A stretch of DNA of 64,000 nt from GCA-002712045 sp028112705 (GTDB taxonomy: Bacteria; Pseudomonadota; Alphaproteobacteria; Rhodobacterales; Rhodobacteraceae): contig JAOGYN010000007.1 of the NCBI GenBank assembly GCA_028112705.1, forward strand, positions 1-64,000, written 5' to 3'. The notes beneath the pieces are model-generated. The model ran no database searches and had not been told where the DNA came from. It was given only the letters and a program-made list of their open reading frames with translations. The first letter of the stretch is position 1; each line of letters begins with the position of its first letter. The position numbers and the translations under genes are program-made. Below are positions 16,756 through 24,819 of the stretch, piece after piece.

Positions 16756-16763
16756 TTGGTAAA
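16748..16763. promoter_or_regulatory. RutR-like 16-base palindrome upstream of preT
   Basis: TTTATCAATTGGTAAA is symmetric apart from one base pair. Read on the minus strand it agrees at 11 of the 14 defined positions of the E. coli RutR consensus TTGACCAnnTGGTCAA (consensus from memory). It overlaps the predicted -35 of preT, as expected of a repressor site. Confidence 0.55.
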
Positions 16764-16764
16764 T

Positions 16765-16995
16765 TTAATGCACGCTAACAGGATTCAAATCATTCTGCCT
16801 AGCCACAATGAAAGCAGCATCTCTACCAGAAACGACAGCTATTCTATCTCCTGTCGAATTATGTAAAGCATACAATGGCCCATGTTCATCTAAAATTTCT
16901 TGCTGAACATCGATTGGTAATTCACCTGAAGAAATTGACTTCACATAAACTAGGCCCTTTTCATCTAAACCGTCAAAATTATATTTTTGTTCCAA
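16765..16995 (-). CDS. DUF1150-family protein
   Basis: The 76-residue protein matches the alphaproteobacterial DUF1150 family: LVYVKSISSGELPIDVQQ, then LYALHNSTGDRIAVVSGRDAAFIVAR. No function is established. It starts with TTG after AGGGAA, 6 bases beyond the hsp20 stop, so the two genes are surely cotranscribed from the heat-shock-type promoter. The placement hints at a role in protein quality control, which is inference only. There are no cysteines, signal peptide or membrane helix. Confidence 0.85.
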   Translation of the reverse strand: MEQKYNFDGLDEKGLVYVKSISSGELPIDVQQEILDEHGPLYALHNSTGDRIAVVSGRDAAFIVARQNDLNPVSVH

Positions 16996-17001
16996 AATAA
17001 T

Positions 17002-17415
17002 CTATTCCCTACTGATTGTTATTTTTTTCACAAGGCTCTCTTGCTCAAATCTTTCCAAATCAATGTTAAGCAAACCATTTACTGTTGTTGCTTTGATTAC
17101 ATCTACATCGTCTGATAAAACAAAATTTTTCTGGAATTGTCGAGTGGCAATTCCTCTATGCAAATACAATTTATCTTGCCCTTTAGGTATCTTCTTACCC
17201 CTAACAATCAATTGATTATCCTCCACAGTGATTTCGAGCTCATCATCAGAAAACCCTGCTACTGCTAAAGTCAGCCTATATTTATTCTTTGATGACTGCT
17301 CAATATTAAATGGGGGATATGCATCACCACTAGACTTAACGGTTCTTTCAACTAAACTTTCCAATCGATCAAAGCCTAATAAAAATGGATAAGCTCCAAA
17401 TAATATTTTAGTCAT
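17002..17415 (-). CDS. Hsp20/IbpA-like small heat-shock protein
   Basis: The 137-residue protein has the class A small heat-shock layout: an N-terminal FGAYPFLLGFDRLESLVE (compare FxPLxRSxVGFDRLF of IbpA), then an alpha-crystallin core with YPPFNIEQ, LTLAVAGFSDDELEI, LIVRGKK, YLHRGIATRQFQKNFVLSDDV and NGLLNIDLER. It would hold unfolding proteins for refolding by DnaK or ClpB. AAGGGAG precedes the ATG. The leader of about 50 bases can form a small hairpin (17430-17444) upstream of, but not covering, the ribosome site, so an RNA thermometer is not evident. Confidence 0.92.
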   Translation of the reverse strand: MTKILFGAYPFLLGFDRLESLVERTVKSSGDAYPPFNIEQSSKNKYRLTLAVAGFSDDELEITVEDNQLIVRGKKIPKGQDKLYLHRGIATRQFQKNFVLSDDVDVIKATTVNGLLNIDLERFEQESLVKKITISRE

Positions 17416-17473
17416 AATACTCCCTTAATTTGTTTCATAAACAATCAATTATAATAAATAGATCTACATATTG

Positions 17474-17500
17474 ATATGGGAATGATCTTTAAAATTTCAA
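17474..17500 (-). promoter_or_regulatory. Heat-shock (sigma-32/RpoH-type) promoter of hsp20-DUF1150
   Basis: On the minus strand, TTGAAA (17500-17495), a 13-base spacer and TCCCATAT (17481-17474) fit the RpoH consensus TTGAAA-N13-CCCCATnT with one mismatch. It lies about 60 bases before the hsp20 start. Confidence 0.7.
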
Positions 17501-17565
17501 CTAATTTGAGTATTTTGATTTTTTTCTAATAAAATACAAATTGTTGTGATAACTTAATTGATAAG

Positions 17566-17784
17566 ATGAAAAATATTGAAAAAATGACATGGTTAGAAAT
17601 ATTAACCATAGAACTTAAAACGTTAAAAAAAGAACATAGAGAATTAGATACTAAAATATCAGAAATTGCTGATTTATCTTCAACTGATCAATTCACTTTG
17701 CGCCTACTTAAGAAAAATAAATTATCATTGAAAGATAAAATAAGTCGTTTAGAAGATGAGTTAACCCCTGATATAATTGCTTGA
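17566..17784 (+). CDS. DUF465 (YdcH-like) small coiled-coil protein
   Basis: The 72-residue, highly charged helical protein has the DUF465 pattern: IELKTLKKEHRELDTKISEI, followed by LRLLKKNKLSLKDKISRLED. The family is small, cytosolic and of unknown function. Two helices with heptad-like hydrophobics suggest a helical hairpin. It stands 42 bases before purE on the same strand and is probably cotranscribed with purEK. Confidence 0.85.
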   Translation: MKNIEKMTWLEILTIELKTLKKEHRELDTKISEIADLSSTDQFTLRLLKKNKLSLKDKISRLEDELTPDIIA

Positions 17785-17826
17785 AATTTAAAATTATTGC
17801 GCGTTACAGAATAAGAGGATCGATTA

Positions 17827-18318
17827 ATGACATCACCTGTAGTTGGAATTATAATGGGCAGTCAAACTGATTGGTCAACGATGAAAAAAACAGCCGATAT
17901 ACTAACCGAATTTAGTATTTCATTTGAAACCAAAATTGTATCGGCCCACAGAACACCAAATAGGTTATGGGAATATGGTAATACCGCCGTTCAAAAAGGC
18001 CTCAAAGTCATTGTCGCTGGGGCAGGTGGCGCAGCACATTTGCCAGGTATGATGGCATCGAAAACAAGAATTCCTGTGATTGGCGTACCAATAAACACCA
18101 AGAGCCTTTCTGGATTAGACTCTCTCTACTCAATCGTGCAAATGCCAAAAGGCTTTCCCGTTGCAACAATGGCCATTGGTGAACCTGGCGCATTCAATGC
18201 TGGTTTAATGGCAATTTCCATTCTCGCGGTAAATGATAGCAATCTTGCAACTAAGCTTGAACAATGGCGCCAAAGCCTTTCTGAATCGATTAATGAAGAA
18301 CCAAATAATGATAGGTAG
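17827..18318 (+). CDS. purE: PurE, N5-carboxyaminoimidazole ribonucleotide mutase
   Basis: The 163-residue class I PurE converts N5-CAIR to CAIR in purine synthesis. Diagnostic segments are GIIMGSQTDWSTMKKT at the N terminus, VSAHRTPNRLWEY near residue 40 with the catalytic His, and AGAGGAAHLPGMMASKT near 63. The start follows AGAGGA. Its last 11 bases overlap purK, which makes the N5-CAIR it uses, so the two are translationally coupled. Confidence 0.96.
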   Translation: MTSPVVGIIMGSQTDWSTMKKTADILTEFSISFETKIVSAHRTPNRLWEYGNTAVQKGLKVIVAGAGGAAHLPGMMASKTRIPVIGVPINTKSLSGLDSLYSIVQMPKGFPVATMAIGEPGAFNAGLMAISILAVNDSNLATKLEQWRQSLSESINEEPNNDR

Positions 18319-19378
18319 TCTGACTAAAGACTGTGTTATTGGTATTCTCGGCGGCGGTCAGCTCGGAAGGATGCTTGTTATTGCAGCGTCAAGATTGGGT
18401 TATAAATGTCATGTTTTTGATCCAAATATAAACTCACCCGCCAGTCAAGTTTCTACCTTCTCAACTCAAGCAAATTATGACGACCTTGAAGCATTAGCGT
18501 CATTTGCAAAATTGGTAGATGTAGTAACATATGAATTTGAAAATATCCCTACTGATGCATTGGATGTAATAGAGAACCACGTCAATATTTTTCCTAATAA
18601 AGAGGCACTATTTACTAGCCAAGACAGGTTGATAGAAAAAAAATTTCTAACTAACTTGGGATTAAGAACTGCTCCGTTTGCAAATGTAGAAAACGCCCAA
18701 GACTTAAACAATGCCATTAAAAAAATTGGAACACCCGCAATTTTAAAAACAAGAAGGTTTGGGTACGATGGAAAAGGTCAAGTTAGAATTAATGAAAATA
18801 CCAATTTAGATAATATTTTGACACAATTTCAAAACGCACCCTGTATTTTAGAGGGTTTAGTTAATTTTAATAAGGAAATATCTGTAATTGGAGCAAGAGA
18901 TCAGAATGGAGCTGTAAGTTGTTATGATCCAGGTGAAAATTATCATGAAAATGGTGTTTTAAAAACAACATTGGTTCCAGCAAAAATAAATCAAAAAACC
19001 AGTACTGATGCGGTTCTCTTGACTGCGCAAATATTAAATAAACTTAATTATGTTGGGGTCATCGGTGTTGAATTATTTGTTACTGATAATGAATTGCTCA
19101 TTAATGAAATAGCACCACGAGTTCATAACTCAGGACATTGGACCCAAAACGGATGTTTGATAGATCAGTTCGAACAACATATCAGGGCAATTGGAGGTTT
19201 ACAGCTTGGTGACGGCAAGCGACATTCAAATATCGAAATGACTAATATTTTAGGGGATGAAATCAAAAAGCTTGAGAAATTCGTAAATGATGGGAAAAGT
19301 GCTGTTCATTTGTACGGAAAAGAAGAAATTAAACTTGGTCGGAAAATGGGTCATATTAACAGAATATATGAAGTATAA
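18308..19378 (+). CDS. purK: PurK, N5-carboxyaminoimidazole ribonucleotide synthase
   Basis: An ATP-grasp enzyme that carboxylates AIR with bicarbonate and ATP to give N5-CAIR for PurE. The N terminus shows IGILGGGQLGRMLVIAAS, the centre has AILKTRRFGYDGKGQ, and the end has LINEIAPRVHNSGHWT. I chose the ATG at 18308, giving 356 residues (the E. coli protein has 355); another in-frame ATG at 18293 would add five residues. The gene overlaps purE by 11 bases. Confidence 0.95.
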   Translation: MIGSLTKDCVIGILGGGQLGRMLVIAASRLGYKCHVFDPNINSPASQVSTFSTQANYDDLEALASFAKLVDVVTYEFENIPTDALDVIENHVNIFPNKEALFTSQDRLIEKKFLTNLGLRTAPFANVENAQDLNNAIKKIGTPAILKTRRFGYDGKGQVRINENTNLDNILTQFQNAPCILEGLVNFNKEISVIGARDQNGAVSCYDPGENYHENGVLKTTLVPAKINQKTSTDAVLLTAQILNKLNYVGVIGVELFVTDNELLINEIAPRVHNSGHWTQNGCLIDQFEQHIRAIGGLQLGDGKRHSNIEMTNILGDEIKKLEKFVNDGKSAVHLYGKEEIKLGRKMGHINRIYEV

Positions 19379-19426
19379 TATGCGATTATTTAATTTTTTG
19401 AAAGCTTAAACAATAAAAATTCTATA

Positions 19427-20260
19427 TTATCGCTTATAAATAAAAGGTGCCAAAACTCCTCCTAGAATCAAGATTGATGAAATATAAAATTGCCAATTTA
19501 AAGTCTCATAAATAAACAAACACCCACCAAAAGCTGCAATTAATGGTACAGTCAATTGCGCAACTGACGCAGTCATAATATTGATTTTTGGCAAAACCCA
19601 ATACCACACTGCATATCCGATACCTGAAGTAATAGATCCAGAAATAATAGCTAGAAAAAGGCCATAAGAAGTAGGTGTGATCTTATCTGGTATAAATAAA
19701 GCAAATGGAATCATTAAAATTAATGCAACAATAAAATTACCAGAGGTGCTCGATAAAGGACTTTTCTGTCCACGGCCTAAAAGGGAGTATAGTCCCCACC
19801 CAAGCGAGGCAATAAACATTAAAAGCATCCCAACCAAATTATTTCCACCAATCCTTGGGTCAACCAATATAAACAAACCTACTATAGCTAAAAACATCCC
19901 AAAAAATCGAACGATATTAACCTTTTCCTTTAAAACCAAGGCACCAACAAACATTACCAACTGCACGCCACCAAATAAAATTAAAGCTCCAACACCAGTA
20001 TCAATTACTAAATAAGCAAAACTAAAACCAATGAGATAACATACTAGTGATATTCCACTAATGATTGTATTCAATTTAAATTTAGGTTTTTTCTTATGAA
20101 CAATTAAAACTAATAAGATCAAAACTAATGCGCCAGATCCAACTCTAATCATGGCAAAATTAGAAGGGCCAATTGAATTTGATACCATGGCCAGTCTAGC
20201 TAATACAGAATTTGCCGCAAACGCTGTCATTACCAAAGTTGTTAGAAAAAATAATCGCAT
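19427..20260 (-). CDS. EamA/DMT-family transporter
   Basis: About 277 residues with ten predicted membrane helices in two EamA repeats (FFLTTLVMTAFAANSVLARL at the start; IASLGWGLYSLLGRG in the middle; GIGYAVWYWVLPKI in the second repeat). The substrate is unknown; relatives export amino acids or other metabolites. The ATG at 20260 is preferred: the in-frame ATG at 20296 adjoins the groEL terminator and would add twelve atypical residues. The gene lies downstream of groEL on the same strand but behind that terminator, so it is probably expressed separately or by readthrough. Confidence 0.82.
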   Translation of the reverse strand: MRLFFLTTLVMTAFAANSVLARLAMVSNSIGPSNFAMIRVGSGALVLILLVLIVHKKKPKFKLNTIISGISLVCYLIGFSFAYLVIDTGVGALILFGGVQLVMFVGALVLKEKVNIVRFFGMFLAIVGLFILVDPRIGGNNLVGMLLMFIASLGWGLYSLLGRGQKSPLSSTSGNFIVALILMIPFALFIPDKITPTSYGLFLAIISGSITSGIGYAVWYWVLPKINIMTASVAQLTVPLIAAFGGCLFIYETLNWQFYISSILILGGVLAPFIYKR

Positions 20261-20296
20261 ATCTCTTATAATACCAAATGCTTGATATATAGCCAT

Positions 20297-20326
20297 AAAA
20301 AAAGGGCTGCAATTTTCGCAGCCCTT
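20297..20326 (-). terminator. Rho-independent terminator of groESL
   Basis: On the minus strand a perfect 9-base GC-rich stem (AAGGGCTGC / GCAGCCCTT, arms 20318-20326 and 20302-20310) with a 7-base loop is followed by seven T residues. It begins 21 bases after the groEL stop. Confidence 0.93.
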
Positions 20327-20346
20327 AAATGTTTTTAAACTCTGGG

Positions 20347-21999
20347 TTACATCATTCCGCCCATGCCGCCCATGCCGCCCATATCAGGCATGCCACCGCC
20401 GCCAGCTGGAGCTGCTGGAGCTGGTTTGTCTGCAATCATCGCTTCTGTAGTTATTAAAAGACCAGCAATTGAAGCAGCATCTTCCAAAGCTGTTCTAACT
20501 ACTTTAGTCGGATCAATAACGCCAAACTTAAACATGTCGCCATATTCTTCAGTTTGAGCATTAAATCCAAATGCCTTATCGTTGCTTTCACGTACTTTTC
20601 CTGCAACTACTGCACCGTCAACACCAGCATTTTCAGCTATTTGTCTTAGAGGTGCCTCTAGAGCACGTTTAACAATACCAATACCAGCATTTTGATCAGA
20701 GTTAGCACCTTTGAGTTTATCCAAAGCATTACCTGCTTGGATCAACGCAACACCACCACCAACAATTACACCTTCTTGGACTGCTGCACGAGTCGCGTTC
20801 AGCGCGTCGTCAACACGGTCTTTTCGCTCTTTAACTTCAACTTCGCTATTGCCTCCAACACGTATTACGGCAACACCACCAGCCAGTTTAGCAAGACGCT
20901 CTTGAAGTTTTTCTCTGTCATAATCTGACGAAGTTTCTTCAATTTGACCACGAATTTGCGCTACACGTGCTTCGATTTCAGCTTTTTCACCAGCACCATC
21001 GACAATTGTAGTTTCGTCTTTAGTAATTGAAATTTTCTTTGCTGTTCCCAACATATCCATTCCAACGTTTTCAAGCTTCATACCCAAATCTTCTGATATA
21101 ACTTGTCCACCTGTCAAAATTGCTAAATCTTGAAGCATAGCTTTTCTTCTATCACCAAACCCTGGTGCTTTTACAGCAGCTATTTTCAATCCGCCTCGTA
21201 ATTTATTCACAACTAATGTAGCTAAAGCTTCGCCATCTACATCTTCTGAAATAATCACTAATGGCTTTCCAGACTGAATAACCGTTTCAAGAAGCGGAAC
21301 CATTGGCTGTAAAGAAGAGAGTTTTTTCTCATGAAGCAAGATCAAAGCATCTTCTAATTCCACTGTCATCTTGTCAGCATTAGTTACGAAATATGGAGAA
21401 AGATATCCTCTATCGAACTGCATTCCCTCAACAACATCTGTCTCAGTCTCTAGACCTTTGTTTTCTTCTACCGTGATAACGCCTTCATTACCCACTTTCT
21501 GCATCGCATCCGCGATTTGAGAACCAATTTCTTCTTCTCCATTTGCAGAAATAGTGCCAACTTGTGCTACTTCGGCGCTGTCACTTACAGGGCGAGATGC
21601 TGCTATTAATTCAGAAACTACTTTCTTTACAGCTAAGTCGATTCCTCTTTTTAAATCCATAGGATTCATTCCTGCCGCAACAGATTTAGTGCCTTCTTTC
21701 ACAATTGCTTGAGCCAGAACTGTTGCTGTTGTTGTTCCATCACCAGCTTCGTCGTTGGTTCTAGAAGCAACTTCTTTAACCATCTGTGCGCCCATATTTT
21801 CAAACTTATCTTCAAGTTCAATCTCTTTAGCGACAGTTACGCCATCTTTAGTAATACGTGGTGCACCGAAAGATTTATCCAGCACTACGTTCCGGCCTTT
21901 TGGACCTAATGTCACTTTGACAGCATTTGCCAAAGTATTAACGCCGCGCAGCATACGGTCACGGGCATCTGTGTTAAATTTTATGTCTTTAGCAGCCAT
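20347..21999 (-). CDS. groEL: GroEL chaperonin (Hsp60)
   Basis: The 550-residue chaperonin folds substrate proteins in an ATP-driven double ring with GroES. It starts AAKDIKFNTDARDRMLRGVN and contains TLGPKGRNVVLDKSFGAP and the ATPase loop EVASRTNDEAGDGTTTATVLA near residue 75. It ends in the Gly-Met-rich tail GGMPDMGGMGGMGGMM. Length is normal. It follows groES by 44 bases and is under CIRCE control. Confidence 0.98.
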   Translation of the reverse strand: MAAKDIKFNTDARDRMLRGVNTLANAVKVTLGPKGRNVVLDKSFGAPRITKDGVTVAKEIELEDKFENMGAQMVKEVASRTNDEAGDGTTTATVLAQAIVKEGTKSVAAGMNPMDLKRGIDLAVKKVVSELIAASRPVSDSAEVAQVGTISANGEEEIGSQIADAMQKVGNEGVITVEENKGLETETDVVEGMQFDRGYLSPYFVTNADKMTVELEDALILLHEKKLSSLQPMVPLLETVIQSGKPLVIISEDVDGEALATLVVNKLRGGLKIAAVKAPGFGDRRKAMLQDLAILTGGQVISEDLGMKLENVGMDMLGTAKKISITKDETTIVDGAGEKAEIEARVAQIRGQIEETSSDYDREKLQERLAKLAGGVAVIRVGGNSEVEVKERKDRVDDALNATRAAVQEGVIVGGGVALIQAGNALDKLKGANSDQNAGIGIVKRALEAPLRQIAENAGVDGAVVAGKVRESNDKAFGFNAQTEEYGDMFKFGVIDPTKVVRTALEDAASIAGLLITTEAMIADKPAPAAPAGGGGMPDMGGMGGMGGMM

Positions 22000-22043
22000 T
22001 TTGGGCTCTCCTAAATTCTAGTTACAAGTTCAATATTAAAGGA

Positions 22044-22331
22044 TTAAGAAATTATTCCTAAAACATCACTTTCTTTCATTATGAGAAGTTCTTCGCCTTC
22101 TACTGTTACTTCTGTTCCAGACCATTTTCCGAAAAGAACAACATCGTTCGCCTTTACCGCCATTGGTATTAATTCGCCGGAGTCTTTGCGAGCGCCCTCG
22201 CCACAAGATACAATAGTACCTTCAGCTGGTTTTTCTTTTGCGCTATCTGGGATTATCAATCCGCCAGAGGTTTTCTCGTCACCTTCAGTGCGACGGACTA
22301 GCACACGATCGTGTAGTGGTGTGAATGCCAT
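22044..22331 (-). CDS. groES: GroES co-chaperonin (Hsp10)
   Basis: The 95-residue co-chaperonin caps the GroEL ring. It has FTPLHDRVLVRR at the N terminus, the mobile loop with EKTSGGLIIPDSAKEKP, and the roof/base segment AVKANDVVLFGKWSGTEV. AAGGGAG precedes the ATG. It is the first gene of the groESL operon; a CIRCE element and a promoter lie directly upstream. Confidence 0.98.
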   Translation of the reverse strand: MAFTPLHDRVLVRRTEGDEKTSGGLIIPDSAKEKPAEGTIVSCGEGARKDSGELIPMAVKANDVVLFGKWSGTEVTVEGEELLIMKESDVLGIIS

Positions 22332-22385
22332 ATCGGAGTTCTCCCTTAAGAGTTATTCCACAGTTTGGGTGGCTTTTCGAAACTA

Positions 22386-22412
22386 TTAGCACTCGCCACC
22401 TTTGAGTGCTAA
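22386..22412. promoter_or_regulatory. CIRCE element (HrcA operator) of groESL
   Basis: TTAGCACTC (22386-22394), nine bases, GAGTGCTAA (22404-22412): a perfect match to the CIRCE consensus bound by the heat-shock repressor HrcA. It lies at or just after the predicted transcription start, 55 bases before groES. hrcA itself is not in the window. Confidence 0.97.
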
Positions 22413-22419
22413 CAGACGG

Positions 22420-22448
22420 CATGTATGTAGCCTTTGCACTAGAGTCAA
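22420..22448 (-). promoter_or_regulatory. Predicted groESL promoter
   Basis: On the minus strand, TTGACT (22448-22443) and TACATG (22425-22420) are 17 bases apart and end directly before the CIRCE element. The -10 is a weak match. Confidence 0.55.
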
Positions 22449-22580
22449 TTGCTTTGATATAAAAAACTCCAAGTTTTTTAAAATAATTTAAAAAATCTAC
22501 GCAAATATGAATGAATCACCGTGACCTTTATAAACATTAATCTTATAAGACTTCCAATTTAGAACTACGATAGGCGCCCA

Positions 22581-23498
22581 ATGATTAAAATATTTGGACA
22601 TAAATCCCCAGACACTGATAGTACAGGCTCCCCAATTATCTGGTCTTGGTATCTTAACACTATATGTGACCTTGAGGCAGAACCTAAGCTGTTAGGAGAA
22701 CCAAATACTGAAGCAAATTTTGTACTAAATTATTGGAAGGTTGAAAAACCTGAAATTATACAAGAAGTCTCAGAAAATGAACAAATTGTAATTGTTGATA
22801 CAAACAATCCATCAGAATTACCACAATCTGTGAATAATGCTGAAATTTTAGAAATTATTGATCATCACCATTTAGTCGGTGGGCTACAAACAAAATTTCC
22901 ATTGAAAATGACCATCAGACCAGTCGCCTGTACTGCAACTATTATGCACGACTTAATAGGCAAACATACAAAAAAAATGCCTGATTCAATAAAAGGCTTA
23001 ATGCTTAGTTGTATCTTGTCAGACACATTAAGGTTTCGATCTCCAACAACAACTAAGCAAGATAAACAGGTTGCTCTAAGTTTGGCTAGCGAACTTAAAA
23101 TTGATGTTGAAGATTTTGCTTCAAAAATGTTTGAAGCAAAATCAGATGTATCAGTTTTCAGTGATGAAGAGCTATTAAGAATGGATAGCAAGAAATACGA
23201 AATATCAAATAAAAAGCTGCGGATATCAGTACTCGAAACCACTTCTCCAGAAATAATCTTAAAACGTAAAGATGGATTATTAAAAGCAATGCCAAAAATT
23301 TCAAAAGAAGATAATGTGGATGAAGTCATGTTATTTGTCGTAGACATATTAAAACAGGAAAGCACATTATTAATTCCAAACGATAACATTCGAAAAATTT
23401 CTGAAAAATCTTTTGGAAAAAAATCAAATAGCGACTTTGTAAAGTTACGTGGAATAGTAAGTAGAAAAAAACAAATAATACCAAATATTAAAATATAA
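22581..23498 (+). CDS. ppaC: PpaC, manganese-dependent family II inorganic pyrophosphatase
   Basis: The 305-residue DHH/DHHA2 phosphoesterase hydrolyses pyrophosphate. Metal-binding motifs include FGHKSPDTDST near residue 6, VIVDTNNP near 70 and IIDHHHLVG near 93; the C-terminal SRKKQIIP near residue 297 supplies the basic substrate-binding residues of the DHHA2 domain. Length matches the family (about 310). It is divergent from groES and is followed after 2 bases by the HAD gene. Confidence 0.95.
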   Translation: MIKIFGHKSPDTDSTGSPIIWSWYLNTICDLEAEPKLLGEPNTEANFVLNYWKVEKPEIIQEVSENEQIVIVDTNNPSELPQSVNNAEILEIIDHHHLVGGLQTKFPLKMTIRPVACTATIMHDLIGKHTKKMPDSIKGLMLSCILSDTLRFRSPTTTKQDKQVALSLASELKIDVEDFASKMFEAKSDVSVFSDEELLRMDSKKYEISNKKLRISVLETTSPEIILKRKDGLLKAMPKISKEDNVDEVMLFVVDILKQESTLLIPNDNIRKISEKSFGKKSNSDFVKLRGIVSRKKQIIPNIKI

Positions 23499-23500
23499 AT

Positions 23501-24379
23501 ATGCACTCTATAATCAATTCTCTTGATGATATTTCTCACAAATACGAAACTCTTTTCGTTGATTTATGGGGATGTGTCCATGATGGCTATTCACCATTTA
23601 ATGAGGCTGTAGAGGCATTAAAAAAATATCGATCAAAAGGTTTAGGGTCAGTTGTTTTACTCACAAACTCACCTCGTCCAAGGGAAAGTGTTGAAAAACA
23701 GTTAGATAAAATTGGTGTTCCATCAAACTGCTGGGATACCATTGCAACATCAGGCGACAGCGCTAGAGCAGCAATGTTCAAGGGCGTTGTAACAGAAAAG
23801 ATATTTCACATTGGGCCAAAACATGACTTGAGTTTTTTTAACAATATGAACTTAGTAAAAGAAGCCTGTCTAATTGAACGCGTCCCCTCAAAAACTGCTG
23901 AAGGTATAGTTTGCACTGGACCATTTAATGATGCAAATGATCTTCCAAGTGACTACACTGAATTATTTTCAAGTTTTATAGAGCGTAAACTAAAATTTTT
24001 ATGTGCAAATCCAGATATTGTTGTGGACCGCGGTAAAACACGCGTTTATTGTGCAGGAGCCTTAGCAAAGCTCTACACAGAAATGGGGGGGAGAAGTTTA
24101 TATTTTGGCAAGCCTCATAAACCAATTTATGATCTTGCCTATGAACGTCTCAAAGAAATTAATCTAGAAGTAGCAAAAGAAAAAATTTTATGCGTTGGTG
24201 ACGGTATATTAACAGATATAAAAGGTGCTGTTAATGCGAACTTAGATAGCCTTTTCATTACTGGTGGTTTAGCTGCAAGAGAAACAGATACTACAATTCA
24301 ACCCAATGAACTCAATTTAAAAAAGTTCTTACAAAATCAAGATTATATTCCCACACACAGTATTGGGCATTTGAGGTAG
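23501..24379 (+). CDS. HAD-superfamily class IIA phosphatase-like protein (TIGR01459 type)
   Basis: The 292-residue protein has the class IIA HAD layout: motif I TLFVDLWGCVHDGY near residue 18, motif II VVLLTNSPRPRESV near 50, and motifs III/IV FGKPHKPIYDLA plus ILCVGDGILTDIKGAVNA near 233. The usual DxD of motif I reads Asp21-Leu-Trp23, so the second Asp is replaced by Trp, as I recall for this alphaproteobacterial subfamily. The substrate is unknown; class IIA relatives act on sugar phosphates or nucleotides. It sits in a tight same-strand row: ppaC, this gene, MaoC hydratase, ribF. Confidence 0.85.
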   Translation: MHSIINSLDDISHKYETLFVDLWGCVHDGYSPFNEAVEALKKYRSKGLGSVVLLTNSPRPRESVEKQLDKIGVPSNCWDTIATSGDSARAAMFKGVVTEKIFHIGPKHDLSFFNNMNLVKEACLIERVPSKTAEGIVCTGPFNDANDLPSDYTELFSSFIERKLKFLCANPDIVVDRGKTRVYCAGALAKLYTEMGGRSLYFGKPHKPIYDLAYERLKEINLEVAKEKILCVGDGILTDIKGAVNANLDSLFITGGLAARETDTTIQPNELNLKKFLQNQDYIPTHSIGHLR

Positions 24380-24387
24380 CATTAAAA

Positions 24388-24816
24388 ATGACAAAAGTTG
24401 GAACCATTTATATAGAAGATATGGAATTAGGCTTGTCCCGATCAATAAGTAAGGTGATGGGTGATGCGGAAATTGAGTCCTTTTCAGATCTTTCAGAAGA
24501 TAGAAATCCAATCCATTTATCAGAAGATGCTGGTAATGCATCTATCTTTAAAAGTAGAGTGGCACATGGCATGTTATCTGCATCCCTTTTCTCGGCTCTT
24601 TTGGGTGAATACTTGCCGGGACACGGTGCTATTTATTTAAGTCAGTCTCTTCAATTCACCCAACCCGTTTATCCTGGTGATGAAGTGACAGCTTCAGTTA
24701 CAGTCATAAATATAGATAATGTTAAAAATCGAATAACATTAAAATGTGAAGCAAAAGTTGGTGACAAATTAGTTATTAAGGGTGAAGCGTTAGCTTTAGC
24801 ACCTAGCAGAGGTTAA
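24388..24816 (+). CDS. MaoC-family (R)-specific enoyl-CoA hydratase-like protein
   Basis: The 142-residue hotdog protein has the R-hydratase motif: FSDLSEDRNPIHLSEDAGNA with the Asp and His dyad, then FKSRVAHGMLSASLFSALLG. Such enzymes hydrate trans-2-enoyl-CoA to (R)-3-hydroxyacyl-CoA (PhaJ-like). Length is that of a single-domain hydratase. It lies 8 bases after the HAD gene and 3 bases before ribF. The physiological acyl chain is not evident. Confidence 0.85.
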   Translation: MTKVGTIYIEDMELGLSRSISKVMGDAEIESFSDLSEDRNPIHLSEDAGNASIFKSRVAHGMLSASLFSALLGEYLPGHGAIYLSQSLQFTQPVYPGDEVTASVTVINIDNVKNRITLKCEAKVGDKLVIKGEALALAPSRG

Positions 24817-24819
24817 GAT

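Noticed and set aside
17430..17444. RNA thermometer in the hsp20 leader
   Set aside because: The small hairpin does not pair with the AAGGGAG ribosome site or the start codon, and no ROSE- or fourU-like pattern was visible.
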